A stretch of 64,000 nucleotides of DNA from an uncultured Ruminiclostridium sp. (GTDB lineage: Bacteria; Bacillota; Clostridia; Oscillospirales; Ruminococcaceae): the NCBI GenBank assembly GCA_947630175.1, contig CANRGJ010000011.1:1-64000 (forward strand), given 5' to 3'. The notes beneath the pieces are model-generated. The model made no database searches. It was not told where the DNA came from and saw only the letters and a list, made by a program, of their open reading frames with translations. The translations under genes were made by a program, and so were the position numbers. Shown here one piece after another: positions 26,679 through 35,742 of this stretch (positions within the stretch are counted from its first letter, which is position 1; every line of letters begins with the position of its first letter).

Positions 26679-27215
26679 ATGAAATGCCCTGAATGTGGAA
26701 ACGAAATACTGCAAAGCGACAAATACTGCGGAAGGTGCGGCGCTTTCAACTCCGCTTCGCTTACCGCCGCTATGAATAATATCGACCCTCCCGACCAAAG
26801 CAAGGCTGAAGATATTGCCGAAGAAAAAACCGAAAATGCCGCTGAAACGGTCAGTGAAGCAGCCCAAGAAACTGCTCCTGCCGAAGCCGAAACGGAAAAT
26901 TCTATCCCCAAGGAAGAACCGCCCGCCGAGGAAATAACTCCAAAGGAGGAAACCCCCGTTCCCCCTGTGAGCGAAGCCGCGCCGAACACGGAACAGCAGG
27001 ACAAATATACATACCGCCAAGACGAATACAGCTATCCTAAAGAAAAGGAAAAGAAGGTTTGCTCCCTGTCGGTAGCGGTGTTCTGCGTCGTTATGGTGTT
27101 TATCCTGTCCGTTTTGTGCGGAGTTTTTGCGGGAATGTATTTCACCGAAAGGGCAAAGCACGCTCAGTCGCAAAGGCAGGAAACCGTTTATACTTCAATG
27201 AATACGGAGCTTTGA
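26679..27215 (+). CDS. zinc-ribbon membrane protein
   Basis: The 178-aa protein starts with a zinc ribbon (CPECGN...YCGRCGAFN, four cysteines), continues with a long Glu/Ala/Pro-rich linker (~45-110), and then one membrane span (VFCVVMVFILSVLCGVFAGMYF) near residue 135 and a short tail. The topology puts the zinc ribbon and linker in the cytoplasm. AAAGGA precedes the ATG. The stop lies one base before the ung start, so the two are translationally coupled. The function is unknown. Confidence 0.8.
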   Translation: MKCPECGNEILQSDKYCGRCGAFNSASLTAAMNNIDPPDQSKAEDIAEEKTENAAETVSEAAQETAPAEAETENSIPKEEPPAEEITPKEETPVPPVSEAAPNTEQQDKYTYRQDEYSYPKEKEKKVCSLSVAVFCVVMVFILSVLCGVFAGMYFTERAKHAQSQRQETVYTSMNTEL

Positions 27216-27216
27216 T

Positions 27217-27891
27217 ATGGTAAATATAGGAAACAGCTGGGACGATCTGCTGGCGGAGGAATGGGAAAAGCCGTATTACCTTAAGCTGAGGAAATTTCTC
27301 AAGGAGGAATACGGAAAGTACCGTGTATTCCCGCCTATGGACGATATTTTTAATTCCCTGCGCTATGCGGACTACGACAGCGTGCGGGCGGTGATAATCG
27401 GGCAGGACCCGTATCACGAGCCTAATCAGGCTCACGGGCTCGCCTTTTCGGTGAAAAAAGGCTGTCCCATTCCGCCGTCCCTGAAAAATATTTACGCTGA
27501 GATACAGCAGGATCTGGGCTACGCTCCTCCCCTTCACGGCGAGCTGACAAGCTGGGCAAGGCAGGGGGTATTATTGCTGAACACGGTGCTGACGGTGCGA
27601 ATGGGTCAGGCGAACAGCCACCGTGGGCAAGGCTGGGAGCAGTTCACCGACGCTGTGATACAAAAGGTGAATATGAAAAAGACTCCCGTTGTCTACCTGC
27701 TGTGGGGCGCAAACGCACGGGAAAAGGCAAAGCTCATCACCAACCCGAAGCACCTTATCCTCACCGCCGCACACCCCAGTCCCCTTTCCGCCTACAACGG
27801 ATTTTTCGGGTGCAGGCATTTTTCCAAGGCAAACGCTTTCCTGAGAAACAGCGGAGCTGTGGAGATAGACTGGAAAATAGAAAACGATTGA
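27217..27891 (+). CDS. ung: uracil-DNA glycosylase
   Basis: The 224-aa family 1 enzyme removes uracil from DNA. It has the water-activating motif IGQDPYHEPNQAHG with Asp64, and the base-binding loop AAHPSPLSAYNGFFG near the C-terminus. The length is normal. It overlaps closely with the zinc-ribbon gene (TGATATG). With the nearby OGG gene this forms a small base-excision repair group, though a repeat element separates them. Confidence 0.96.
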   Translation: MVNIGNSWDDLLAEEWEKPYYLKLRKFLKEEYGKYRVFPPMDDIFNSLRYADYDSVRAVIIGQDPYHEPNQAHGLAFSVKKGCPIPPSLKNIYAEIQQDLGYAPPLHGELTSWARQGVLLLNTVLTVRMGQANSHRGQGWEQFTDAVIQKVNMKKTPVVYLLWGANAREKAKLITNPKHLILTAAHPSPLSAYNGFFGCRHFSKANAFLRNSGAVEIDWKIEND

Positions 27892-27938
27892 CAATTGATA
27901 ATTGATAATTGACAATTGATAATTGACAGTTGACAGTG
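27888..27938. repeat. TTGACAATTGATAATTGACAGT tandem repeats
   Basis: Roughly six units of TTGACAAT, TTGATAAT and TTGACAGT in tandem, starting at the ung stop. They match the ends of family-3 elements. Confidence 0.75.
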
Positions 27939-27956
27939 GAAAATTATTTTTATCAC

Positions 27957-28006
27957 AAGCGCCGATTCGGAGAAATGCCTCCGTGTCGGCGCTTTCCGTT
28001 TTGTTC
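27957..28006 (+). terminator. ung terminator
   Basis: AAGCGCCGA...TCGGCGCTT with an inner CGGAG/CTCCG stem, then CCGTTTTGTT. It shares AAGCGCYGATTCGGAG with the pcrA terminator. Confidence 0.75.
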
Positions 28007-28063
28007 AAATTTTGCCGCAGAAAAACGCCGTAATTTTTCACTGTAAAATTTTTTATTTTCCTA

Positions 28064-28092
28064 TTGACAAATCACGTTTTTCCTGTTATACT
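28064..28092 (+). promoter_or_regulatory. promoter of the GntR/ABC operon
   Basis: TTGACA (28064-28069), 17 bp, TATACT (28087-28092). Confidence 0.8.
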
Positions 28093-28105
28093 GTCTGTAA
28101 CAAGT

Positions 28106-28126
28106 GTACTAATCATAATAATACAG
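28106..28126 (+). promoter_or_regulatory. candidate GntR operator
   Basis: TGTACTAATCATAATAATACA is an imperfect inverted repeat (TGTA...TACA) just downstream of the -10 box, where a YtrA-like repressor could autoregulate. This is inference from position and symmetry. Confidence 0.4.
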
Positions 28127-28142
28127 TTAGAAAGGAGCAGGC

Positions 28143-28514
28143 ATGATAAGCGTAGACTACAAGGACAAACGTCCTATTTACGAACAGCTTGCCGTCAACA
28201 TAACGGCGATGGCGCTGTCAGGCGAGCTTAAGCCTGACGAACAGCTCCCCTCTGTGCGGCAGCTTGCGGTGCAGCTCAAGATAAATCCCAACACTATCGC
28301 CAAAGCGTATGCGGAGCTTGAGCGCAGGGGCGTGACCTACACCGTGGCGGGAAAAGGCTCGTTCATAAACAGCGACCTTTCCTCAGCGGCAAAAGCGCAG
28401 CAAAGCGCCGCCGAGAACAATTTCACGGAAGCGGTAATGCAGGCAAGGCTGTGCGGCATTGAAAAGAGCCGCCTGCTGGAAATGATAGGAGAAGCGTATG
28501 ATACAGATAAATGA
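28143..28514 (+). CDS. GntR family regulator, YtrA type
   Basis: The 123-aa protein has an N-terminal winged helix (RPIYEQLAVNITAMALSGEL..., LPSVRQLAVQLKINPNTIAKAYAELERRG) and a short C-terminal helical tail rather than a full ligand domain, which is the YtrA subfamily pattern. Such repressors control the ABC operon they head. AAAGGAG precedes the ATG. It overlaps the ATPase gene by 17 nt. Confidence 0.92.
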   Translation: MISVDYKDKRPIYEQLAVNITAMALSGELKPDEQLPSVRQLAVQLKINPNTIAKAYAELERRGVTYTVAGKGSFINSDLSSAAKAQQSAAENNFTEAVMQARLCGIEKSRLLEMIGEAYDTDK

Positions 28515-29427
28515 ATTAAGCAAATTTTACAGCGAGTCGGGAGTTTTGTCGCTGGATAAGCTGACTCTGGACATTCCCGACGGGAGCATAGTGGGGCTTA
28601 TCGGCACAAATGGCGCAGGAAAATCCACCCTGATGAGGATAACGGCGGGGATATACCGTCAGGACAGCGGCACGGTGCTTATTGACGGAGAGCCTGTTTT
28701 TGAAAACAACAACGCCAAGACCAAGATAGCCTACATCAGCGACGACCCCTACTATCAGGCGGGAATGACTTTGAAAAGAATGGCGATGATATATTCCACG
28801 CTGAAAGATCAGTTCTCAGTCAAGAAATTTTATCAGCTTATAGAAAAGTTCGAGCTTGACCCAAATATGAGAATGTCGGGCTTTTCCAAGGGAATGAGAA
28901 GGCAGAGCGATATTATCGCCGCCCTGTCCTGCAACGCAAAATATCTTCTCTGCGACGAGACCTTTGACGGACTTGACCCCATCACAAGAGAAAAGGTAAA
29001 GCGTATCTTCATTGACGAGATAATGGACAACAACGCAACTATCCTTATGTCGTCACACAATCTCCGCGAGATGGAGGATATATGTGACAGGATAGTGCTG
29101 ATACACAAGGGAAAGCTGGTCATCAGCGCCGACGTGGAGGAAATGCGGGGACAGGTACACAAGTATCAGCTTTTGTTCCACGAAAGCACGGAGGTGCCTC
29201 TCCAGTCGCTGAAGCCATATTCCCTTGAGCAAAGCGGAAGAATGATAACCTTTATCGCCTCGGGCGACCCTGACGACAACAGGCGGCTGGTTTCCTCCAT
29301 AGCTCAGGCGACAAACAATTCCCTTGACTATTTTGAGGCAGTCCCGCTGAATTTAGAGGAAGCGTTCAGCTACAAGCTGAAAAGCAGCGGACTTATCGAC
29401 GACAACGAGGAGGTGAACGTACAATGA
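28498..29427 (+). CDS. ABC transporter ATP-binding protein
   Basis: The 309-aa ATPase has Walker A GTNGAGKST, signature SGFSKGMRRQ, Walker B YLLCDETFDGLD and switch His in SSHNLRE. A ~90-residue C-terminal extension follows. It belongs to the ABC-2 group of YtrB-like ATPases. The start ATG has AGGAG upstream inside the gntR gene. It overlaps the permease gene by ATGA. Confidence 0.93.
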   Translation: MIQINELSKFYSESGVLSLDKLTLDIPDGSIVGLIGTNGAGKSTLMRITAGIYRQDSGTVLIDGEPVFENNNAKTKIAYISDDPYYQAGMTLKRMAMIYSTLKDQFSVKKFYQLIEKFELDPNMRMSGFSKGMRRQSDIIAALSCNAKYLLCDETFDGLDPITREKVKRIFIDEIMDNNATILMSSHNLREMEDICDRIVLIHKGKLVISADVEEMRGQVHKYQLLFHESTEVPLQSLKPYSLEQSGRMITFIASGDPDDNRRLVSSIAQATNNSLDYFEAVPLNLEEAFSYKLKSSGLIDDNEEVNVQ

Positions 29428-30953
29428 GCGCATATTTGAGAAAAACGTTCAGGACCACATATTTCGCCCTGAGGAACAACCTTACGGCGCTGGGTATGCT
29501 GGCGCTTATCTGCGGCGTTATCCTGCCGCTGTTCTCCGCAAGTGTGATCTCAGGCAAAAACGTTGGGTTTTACGAAACGAACATGATAATGCAGATAATA
29601 TCCTTCTTCTTAGCGCCTGTGTGCGGGCTGACGATACCCAGCGTGCTGTTCTCCTATATCCACAAGCGCAGGGACAGCGATTTCTTCAACTCTATGCCCG
29701 TCAAGCGCAGTCAGTATTTTATAGGCTACACGGTATTTGCCTTTGCCGCTTTCATTCTGGCGTACCTGCTGATGTGCCTGCTGGAATTTTTCGTGTTCCT
29801 GTTAAACGGCGTCAGCTTTAGCGACGCAGGCGTGGCGTTCAGATATTTCCTGCCCTCGCTTGTCAGCTTCTTTATAGTGTTCAGCTCCACTATGCTGGCG
29901 ATAACCTTTACAGGCTCTTCGGTAAGCACGCTTGTGACCCTGCTGCTTCTGAACCTTACCCCTGTGGCGGTAATATACCTGACCATAATGATGGGAACAA
30001 ACCTTTACACCCAGGTTTATTTCAAGTGTTTTGAAAATATCACCCTTATGCTCACCCCTGTTGCAAGCTCATATCTCAGCATTGTCGCCGAGGGAAAGGG
30101 ACTGTTCCTGCTTTTGCAGGCGGGGATAGCCGTGCTGGAGCTTGCGGCGTCGTATCTTATGTTCAGGTTCCGCAGGGGAGAGACCACTATGGCGGTGGCT
30201 TTCCCGAAAACAAGGTATATTTTCCAGTATCTTGTGATGTTCTTATGCTCCTACGTCGCAGTGTACTTTATGGTAAGCAATATGCTGTACTGGATATACA
30301 ATAATCAATATTTCCCCTTCACTGAGATGATAATGACGGGAATAGTCATTCTCGCCTCGTTCATCATAATGAATATGATACTTGAACGGTCCATGAGGGC
30401 GGCGTTCCACAGGATAAGACATCTGTTCATCTTCACAGCGGGCTTTACGGTGCTGGTGTTCGTCATAACACAGACGGTGAACCTGCTGCCCAGATACGTT
30501 GTTCCCGTTCAGACGGACGCGCTCTATATTGAGGTGAACACGCGTACCTTCTCCCCTGTCAAAGATGAAGTAGGCACAACGTATCTGGATCTGACCGAAA
30601 CGCACCAACATTCTTATGCCGTGACTGACAAGGAAAAGGTAAAAGGAATGCTTAACTGGTTCGTAAGCAAAAAGGTCGGACAGGAAGGCGGCTATATCGG
30701 AGAAACGTACATTAAATTCCCCGAAGACTACGATATTAAGACAGACGACGGGTATATAGAATATAACGTTCTGATCACTATGCTGGATATGAAACCCTCG
30801 GGGGAATGGACCAAGGGCATGTTTACGTCGGATACGCTGTACGACACGTATACCGATATGACCACTCTGTACGACGCAGACATGGTGCAAATGCTGGAGG
30901 ACGAATACAAATCGTTTGACATAAAAGACAGTCACCAGACGGTGACCTACTAA
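29424..30953 (+). CDS. ABC-2 type permease with extracytoplasmic C-terminal domain
   Basis: The 509-aa protein has about ten hydrophobic segments in the first ~360 residues (for example MLALICGVILPLFSASV and FFLAPVCGLTIPSVLF). A soluble C-terminal ~150 residues follows, rich in Asp, Thr and Tyr and predicted outside. It pairs with the upstream ATPase under GntR control; such systems often respond to cell-wall-active antibiotics in Firmicutes (known for YtrABC-like operons). The substrate here is unknown. The 4-nt overlap implies coupled translation. Confidence 0.85.
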   Translation: MSAYLRKTFRTTYFALRNNLTALGMLALICGVILPLFSASVISGKNVGFYETNMIMQIISFFLAPVCGLTIPSVLFSYIHKRRDSDFFNSMPVKRSQYFIGYTVFAFAAFILAYLLMCLLEFFVFLLNGVSFSDAGVAFRYFLPSLVSFFIVFSSTMLAITFTGSSVSTLVTLLLLNLTPVAVIYLTIMMGTNLYTQVYFKCFENITLMLTPVASSYLSIVAEGKGLFLLLQAGIAVLELAASYLMFRFRRGETTMAVAFPKTRYIFQYLVMFLCSYVAVYFMVSNMLYWIYNNQYFPFTEMIMTGIVILASFIIMNMILERSMRAAFHRIRHLFIFTAGFTVLVFVITQTVNLLPRYVVPVQTDALYIEVNTRTFSPVKDEVGTTYLDLTETHQHSYAVTDKEKVKGMLNWFVSKKVGQEGGYIGETYIKFPEDYDIKTDDGYIEYNVLITMLDMKPSGEWTKGMFTSDTLYDTYTDMTTLYDADMVQMLEDEYKSFDIKDSHQTVTY

Positions 30954-30962
30954 ACGATAACT

Positions 30963-30996
30963 GCGGCGGGAAAACCAAAATCCCGCCGCTTTTATT
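30963..30996 (+). terminator. terminator of the GntR/ABC operon
   Basis: GCGGCGGGA/TCCCGCCGC, nine pairs, then TTTTATTT. Confidence 0.9.
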
Positions 30997-31023
30997 TACA
31001 AACAGGAAAAAATATGGTACAAT
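30995..31023 (+). promoter_or_regulatory. promoter of the P-type ATPase/rnhA operon
   Basis: TTTACA (30995-31000), 17 bp, TACAAT (31018-31023), lying right behind the preceding terminator. Confidence 0.65.
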
Positions 31024-31061
31024 AAAAACGTTCAAATCGTTGAAGTAAAAAAGAGGCTTTT

Positions 31062-33431
31062 ATGGACAGGGAAACACTGATGAAAAACGGGCTTTCCTCA
31101 GATGAAGTGAAAAGGCTCGTTTCCGAGGGAAAGACCAACGACGGGGGCGACACTCCCACCAAAAGCGTCGGGGAGATAATCAGAAAAAACACCCTCACCT
31201 TTTTTAATCTTATAAACGTGATACTGGGCGTGCTTGTCCTGCTCACAGGGTCGTACAAAAACTGCCTTTTTCTTGGAGTTATCGTCTGCAACACCGTTAT
31301 CGGCATAGTCCAGGAGATAAGGGCGAAAAGGACTATTGACAGGCTTAGCCTTATTTCTGCGCCGAAAGTAACATTGCTCCGTGACGGAAAGGAGATAAGC
31401 GGTCACGCAAAGGATATAGTTTTAGGGGACGTTATGCTGTTGTCCCCGGGGCAGCAGGTATGCTCCGACTGCGTTTTGCTGGGCGGAGAATGTGAGGTGA
31501 ACGAAAGCCTTATAACAGGCGAAAGTGACCCCGTTTTCAAGAAAGAGGGGGAGGAGCTGCTGTCAGGCAGCTTTGTGATAAGCGGTAACGTATACGCTGG
31601 GGTCATTCGTGTGGGGAGCGATAATTTCAGCTCCAAAATGACCGCAGGGGCAAAGTACATCAAGAAAAACAACAGCGTTATGCTCCGTTCTCTTGACAGG
31701 ATAATCAAGGTGATAGCCTTTTGCTTTATCCCTATCGGTATCTGTCTGTTCCTCAACGCCTGGCTGCGCTCGGGACAGGCGTTCGACCGCGCAGTTCTCA
31801 GCACCGTGGCGGCGCTGATAGGAATGATACCCGAGGGGCTTTATCTTCTTGCAAGCGTAGTTATGGCGGTGAGCGTGATACGCCTTGCTTCCCACAGGAC
31901 TTTGGCGCAGGATATGTACTGCTCCGAAACCTTGGCGAGAGTGGACACTCTTTGCCTTGACAAGACGGGGACGATAACCGAGGGGAGAATGAAGGTGGAA
32001 AGCACCCTGCTCCTTGACGAAAATTTCCCGCTTGATAAGGCTATGACCGCATTTGCCGCCTGTATGAACGACCACAATCCCACTATGGACGCAGTAAAAG
32101 CCCACTGGGACGGCGGCGAGGACAAAGCAATAAGCACCTGTCCCTTTTCCTCCGCAAGAAAGTGGAGTGGGGCAAATTTTGAAAAGGGCTGTATCATCTT
32201 CGGTGCACCAGAATTTGTACTGAGGGAGGATTACTCCAAGATAAAGGATACCTGCGAAAAGGCGCAGGACGAGGGCGTGAGAGTTCTCCTTGCCGCCTGG
32301 TCGGAAAATGAGATAAAGGGGCACGACCTGCCAGAAAATATCACCCCCGCCGCGCTTATCTTCATCGGCGACGTTATAAGGGAAGAAGCCCCTGCCACGC
32401 TGAAATATTTTGACGCACAGGGCGTTGACATAAAGATAATTTCGGGGGACAATCCCGTCACCGTTTCAAGGATAGCGGGCAAGGCGGGAGTTAAAAACGC
32501 TGAAAAGGCGGTGGACGCTTCCCTTTTGTCCGATGAAGAAATAAAGGACGCTGTGAACAAATACACCGTTTTCGGCAGAGTTACTCCCGACAAAAAGTTA
32601 GCGCTGGTAAAGGCGCTGAAAGAGCAAGGTCACACCGTGGGAATGACAGGGGACGGCGTGAACGACGTGCTTGCGCTGAAGGAGGCGGACTGCTCCATAG
32701 CTATGCAGACGGGCAGCGACGCCGCAAAGAGCGTTTCCAACCTGGTACTGCTGGACAGTAGCTTTGCCTCAATGCCAAAGATAGTTGCAGAGGGGCGTCG
32801 CTCGGTGAACAATATACAAAGAAGCGGGACCTTGTTCCTCACAAAGACGGTCTATTCCTTCCTGCTGGCGCTTATCTTCATTTTCCTCCCCCTGCCCTAT
32901 CCGTTCCAGCCGATACAGCTGACTCTTATAAGCGTCACAACCATCGGCATACCCAGCTTTTTGCTGGCGCTTGAGCCTAACACGGAGATAATCAAAGGGC
33001 ATTTCATCTGGAACATTATGAAATTTGCGTTCCCTCGGGGCGTTTCTATGGCGTTCTGCGCTATGGCGTCGGTGGTGGTGTCACAGCTTATGGAGCTTTC
33101 CACCGACAAGATGTCCACCCTCACAGTCTACACCGTGGCGGCGGTGGGATTTTTCGTGATACTCAGGATAATCAAGCCTGTAAAGGGCTGGAAGATAGCT
33201 ATGCTGGCGGGGCTTATCGGGATATTCGTTACTGCCGCACTGCTGTTTTCGGGAATATTCTCGTTGGGAACGCTGGAGCTGTTCAATCTCCTTGCGGGGG
33301 CGGGGATATTTGCGGCGGGAGCCGCGCTTATGCTCCTGCTGGAAAAGGCGGCGGAGCCTGTGATACAATTCTTCCTCAGGATAAAGCAAAGGCTTTTCCC
33401 AAAAGCCGAAAAGGAGCAAAGCAATGGCTGA
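31062..33431 (+). CDS. P-type cation-transporting ATPase
   Basis: The 789-aa pump has an actuator motif [10 protein letters not shown], the membrane motif [11 protein letters not shown], the phosphorylation site [11 protein letters not shown] and the hinge [21 protein letters not shown]. About ten membrane segments are predicted, four of them C-terminal. It lacks the CPx motif and heavy-metal domains, so it is not a Cu/Zn exporter. The PEGL membrane site resembles the CtpE-like group (Ca2+ in mycobacteria); the ion here is not certain. The ribosome site is weak (AAGAGG). It overlaps rnhA by 8 nt. Confidence 0.9.
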   Translation: MDRETLMKNGLSSDEVKRLVSEGKTNDGGDTPTKSVGEIIRKNTLTFFNLINVILGVLVLLTGSYKNCLFLGVIVCNTVIGIVQEIRAKRTIDRLSLISAPKVTLLRDGKEISGHAKDIVLGDVMLLSPGQQVCSDCVLLGGECEVNESLITGESDPVFKKEGEELLSGSFVISGNVYAGVIRVGSDNFSSKMTAGAKYIKKNNSVMLRSLDRIIKVIAFCFIPIGICLFLNAWLRSGQAFDRAVLSTVAALIGMIPEGLYLLASVVMAVSVIRLASHRTLAQDMYCSETLARVDTLCLDKTGTITEGRMKVESTLLLDENFPLDKAMTAFAACMNDHNPTMDAVKAHWDGGEDKAISTCPFSSARKWSGANFEKGCIIFGAPEFVLREDYSKIKDTCEKAQDEGVRVLLAAWSENEIKGHDLPENITPAALIFIGDVIREEAPATLKYFDAQGVDIKIISGDNPVTVSRIAGKAGVKNAEKAVDASLLSDEEIKDAVNKYTVFGRVTPDKKLALVKALKEQGHTVGMTGDGVNDVLALKEADCSIAMQTGSDAAKSVSNLVLLDSSFASMPKIVAEGRRSVNNIQRSGTLFLTKTVYSFLLALIFIFLPLPYPFQPIQLTLISVTTIGIPSFLLALEPNTEIIKGHFIWNIMKFAFPRGVSMAFCAMASVVVSQLMELSTDKMSTLTVYTVAAVGFFVILRIIKPVKGWKIAMLAGLIGIFVTAALLFSGIFSLGTLELFNLLAGAGIFAAGAALMLLLEKAAEPVIQFFLRIKQRLFPKAEKEQSNG

Positions 33432-33876
33432 GAAAAAACAGGTCTTTATATTTTCGGACGGCGCCTGCTCGGGAAATCCGGGGCCCGGCGGCTACGGGGT
33501 CATTCTCCGCTGTGAGGGGAAGGAAAAGGAATTGTCAGGCGGGGAAGCCGCCACTACCAACAACCGAATGGAGCTTACAGGGGTAATAGCGGGCTTGTCC
33601 GCGCTGAAATATCCCTGCAGGGTCACCGTGCAGACGGATTCAAAGTACGTCGTTGACGGGATAGAAAAGGGCTGGGCGAAAAGCTGGCGGAAAAACGGCT
33701 GGATAAAGAGCGACAAAAAGCCCGCTTTGAACAGCGATTTGTGGGAGAAGCTGCTGGAGCTACTGGAAAGGCACGAGGTGAGCTTTGTGTGGATAAAGGG
33801 TCATGCAGGTCACGCCGAGAACGAGCGATGCGACAGGCTGGCGGTGGCGCAAAGGGACAAATTTGCGGGGAAATAG
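33424..33876 (+). CDS. rnhA: ribonuclease HI
   Basis: The 150-aa enzyme cuts the RNA of RNA-DNA hybrids. It retains the catalytic set Asp12 ([11 protein letters not shown]), Glu50 (NNRMELTGV), Asp72 ([10 protein letters not shown]), His127 (WIKGHAGH) and Asp137 (ERCDRLA). Length and order match the bacterial type 1 enzyme including the basic handle region ([12 protein letters not shown]). It overlaps the pump gene by 8 nt. Confidence 0.96.
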   Translation: MAEKKQVFIFSDGACSGNPGPGGYGVILRCEGKEKELSGGEAATTNNRMELTGVIAGLSALKYPCRVTVQTDSKYVVDGIEKGWAKSWRKNGWIKSDKKPALNSDLWEKLLELLERHEVSFVWIKGHAGHAENERCDRLAVAQRDKFAGK

Positions 33877-33894
33877 GACTTTTTGGGGCATAAT

Positions 33895-33929
33895 AGCGGT
33901 GAGTTGGCTCGCCGCTTTTTTGTTTTTTG
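33895..33929 (+). terminator. rnhA terminator
   Basis: AGCGGTGAG/CTCGCCGCT with one G-T pair and a four-base loop, then TTTTTGTTTTTT. Confidence 0.85.
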
Positions 33930-34186
33930 GAGGGGAGAGGTGTGGGGGTGGGAGGGTGGGCGAAGCCGTGAGGCTGAAGGGCAGGCACAAGAGGAAAAAA
34001 TGGTGTTGGGCGGCGGGAAAAAGCAGAACTGTTCAGCCGTGACCGTGAAAGAAAAAACGCAGAAAAAATTTTTTTCAAAAAAATTGACCTTTCCACCTTC
34101 TTTTTCGTTTTTATATATGAGGGGGTAAATTTGACAATGTCGAAAAAACAAGAAAGAAGGCGAAATAATTTTATTTCTGTAAAATA

Positions 34187-34215
34187 TTGACGTAGCTTTT
34201 ACCTTGGTGTATAAT
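34187..34215 (+). promoter_or_regulatory. promoter of the DHHW/FkbH/ACP operon
   Basis: TTGACG (34187-34192), 17 bp, TATAAT (34210-34215); leader about 60 nt. Confidence 0.8.
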
Positions 34216-34282
34216 ATAGAAATATAGAAGTATATAGGTATGTGAAAGCATATACCTGTTATGATCATAAAAGGAGCAGATA

Positions 34283-35725
34283 ATGAGCGAACATCAGAAA
34301 TCAGATGATAAAAATAAAAAGCAGACCGACAAGCAGGAAAACAAGAACGAAAAAAAGTCTTCCTTCTGGGTCAAGGCGAATATCACCGCCACCTTGTCCC
34401 TGTTTGCGGGGATAACCTTGTCACTGCTGATATTCCCGCGCCCCACCGAATCGCATACAGAGCGCAGAGATCTGGCAAAATTCCCGCAGTTTTCCGTTGC
34501 GGATTATTTCAGCGGCGATTTTGCCGACGGAGTAACCGAATGGTTTGACGACACGGTGCCCTGGCGCGACGGATTTAAGAACATTTCCTCGCATATCGTG
34601 AAGTATATGGGCGTATCATTGGGAGGGGCAACCGTCTACGGTCCTATCCAGGAGATAAAGCCCACCTCAACTCAGCCGCCTGAGCCCACTCAGCCCACCG
34701 ACACAAATCAACCTACGCCTCCCGATAACAGCGACAGTCCCTCAACTCAGCCTATTGAAGAAAACACCTCCGCCACCGTTACCACCGAACCAGAATTTCA
34801 CGTCGGCGCAGGTGAAATGTCGGAGAGCAACGGTCTTGTTGTGTACCAGAATACCGATACGGGGCATTACTGGTGCGTACAGCTTTACAGCGGCGGTTAC
34901 AGTCAGGACACTTTTATCGAGTATATCAACACTATCGCCGATCAGATAGGCGACTCAGCGCAGGTATACGTTATGGTAGCGCCTGAATCCAGCGAATACT
35001 ATACTCCCGACCAGTATCTTGACTACACCGTTTCCCAGAAAAAGGTAGTGGACTATATCAACAACGGTTTAAGCGACAAGGTCATCGGCGTTGACTGCGT
35101 TGAACCGCTGAGGCAACACGCCGCCGAAGATATTTTCTGCCGCACCGACCACCACTGGAAGCCGCTGGGCGCATACTATGCGGCAAAGGCGTTTGCCGAC
35201 GCTGCGGGTATAACTATACTTGAGGACCTTTCCCTGTATGAACTAAGAACTATACCAAAATTTATCGGCACGTGGTATGGCAGCACTCAGGACCCAAACC
35301 TGTACAACGACTACGATACCTTTGACTACTATATTCCACCTAATGATTTTGACACGTACTATTATGACACAGCTTATCAGAACGAGTTTAAAGCTCCCTT
35401 CTTCCTGCAATATGACTGTGAGGAAAATCCCGACAGCGCATACTCCACCTTTATGGGAGCGGATAACAAGATAGTGCGTGTGGACACCGATGTTAAAAAC
35501 GGGAAAAAACTGCTCGTGTTCAAGGACAGCTATGGCAACGCTGAGATACCGTTCTATATGAACAGCTATGAGCAGATATACGTCTGTGACATAAGATTTT
35601 TTGACCTTAACGCAATTGACTTCATCAAAGAACAGGGTATAGACGACGTGCTGTTCACCATGTGCATTACCTCCGCAACGGGAGATAACGCTTTCAAAAT
35701 GGAAAAGCTCTTCACCAACCCTTGA
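34283..35725 (+). CDS. DHHW family surface protein 1
   Basis: The 480-aa protein has a charged cytoplasmic N-terminus, one membrane anchor (ITATLSLFAGITLSLLIF, ~35-55), a Pro/Thr/Gln-rich linker (~130-170) and an extracellular domain that carries the family motif CRTDHHWKPLGAYYAAKAF. The DHHW fold is related to AlgX/SGNH-like acyl-handling enzymes, where Asp-His acts in ester chemistry, so a role in O-acylation of a surface polymer is inferred from the family. AAAGGAG precedes the ATG. It is the first of four genes in an apparent operon. Confidence 0.85.
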   Translation: MSEHQKSDDKNKKQTDKQENKNEKKSSFWVKANITATLSLFAGITLSLLIFPRPTESHTERRDLAKFPQFSVADYFSGDFADGVTEWFDDTVPWRDGFKNISSHIVKYMGVSLGGATVYGPIQEIKPTSTQPPEPTQPTDTNQPTPPDNSDSPSTQPIEENTSATVTTEPEFHVGAGEMSESNGLVVYQNTDTGHYWCVQLYSGGYSQDTFIEYINTIADQIGDSAQVYVMVAPESSEYYTPDQYLDYTVSQKKVVDYINNGLSDKVIGVDCVEPLRQHAAEDIFCRTDHHWKPLGAYYAAKAFADAAGITILEDLSLYELRTIPKFIGTWYGSTQDPNLYNDYDTFDYYIPPNDFDTYYYDTAYQNEFKAPFFLQYDCEENPDSAYSTFMGADNKIVRVDTDVKNGKKLLVFKDSYGNAEIPFYMNSYEQIYVCDIRFFDLNAIDFIKEQGIDDVLFTMCITSATGDNAFKMEKLFTNP

Positions 35726-35742
35726 AAGGAATCAGAATAACA

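Larger units (their letters stand above)
33877..34282. other. gene-free region with terminator, G-run and promoter
   Basis: About 400 bp without a credible gene. It contains the rnhA terminator, a G-quadruplex-type run (33944-33960), an A/T-rich stretch and the promoter of the DHHW operon. Confidence 0.7.
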
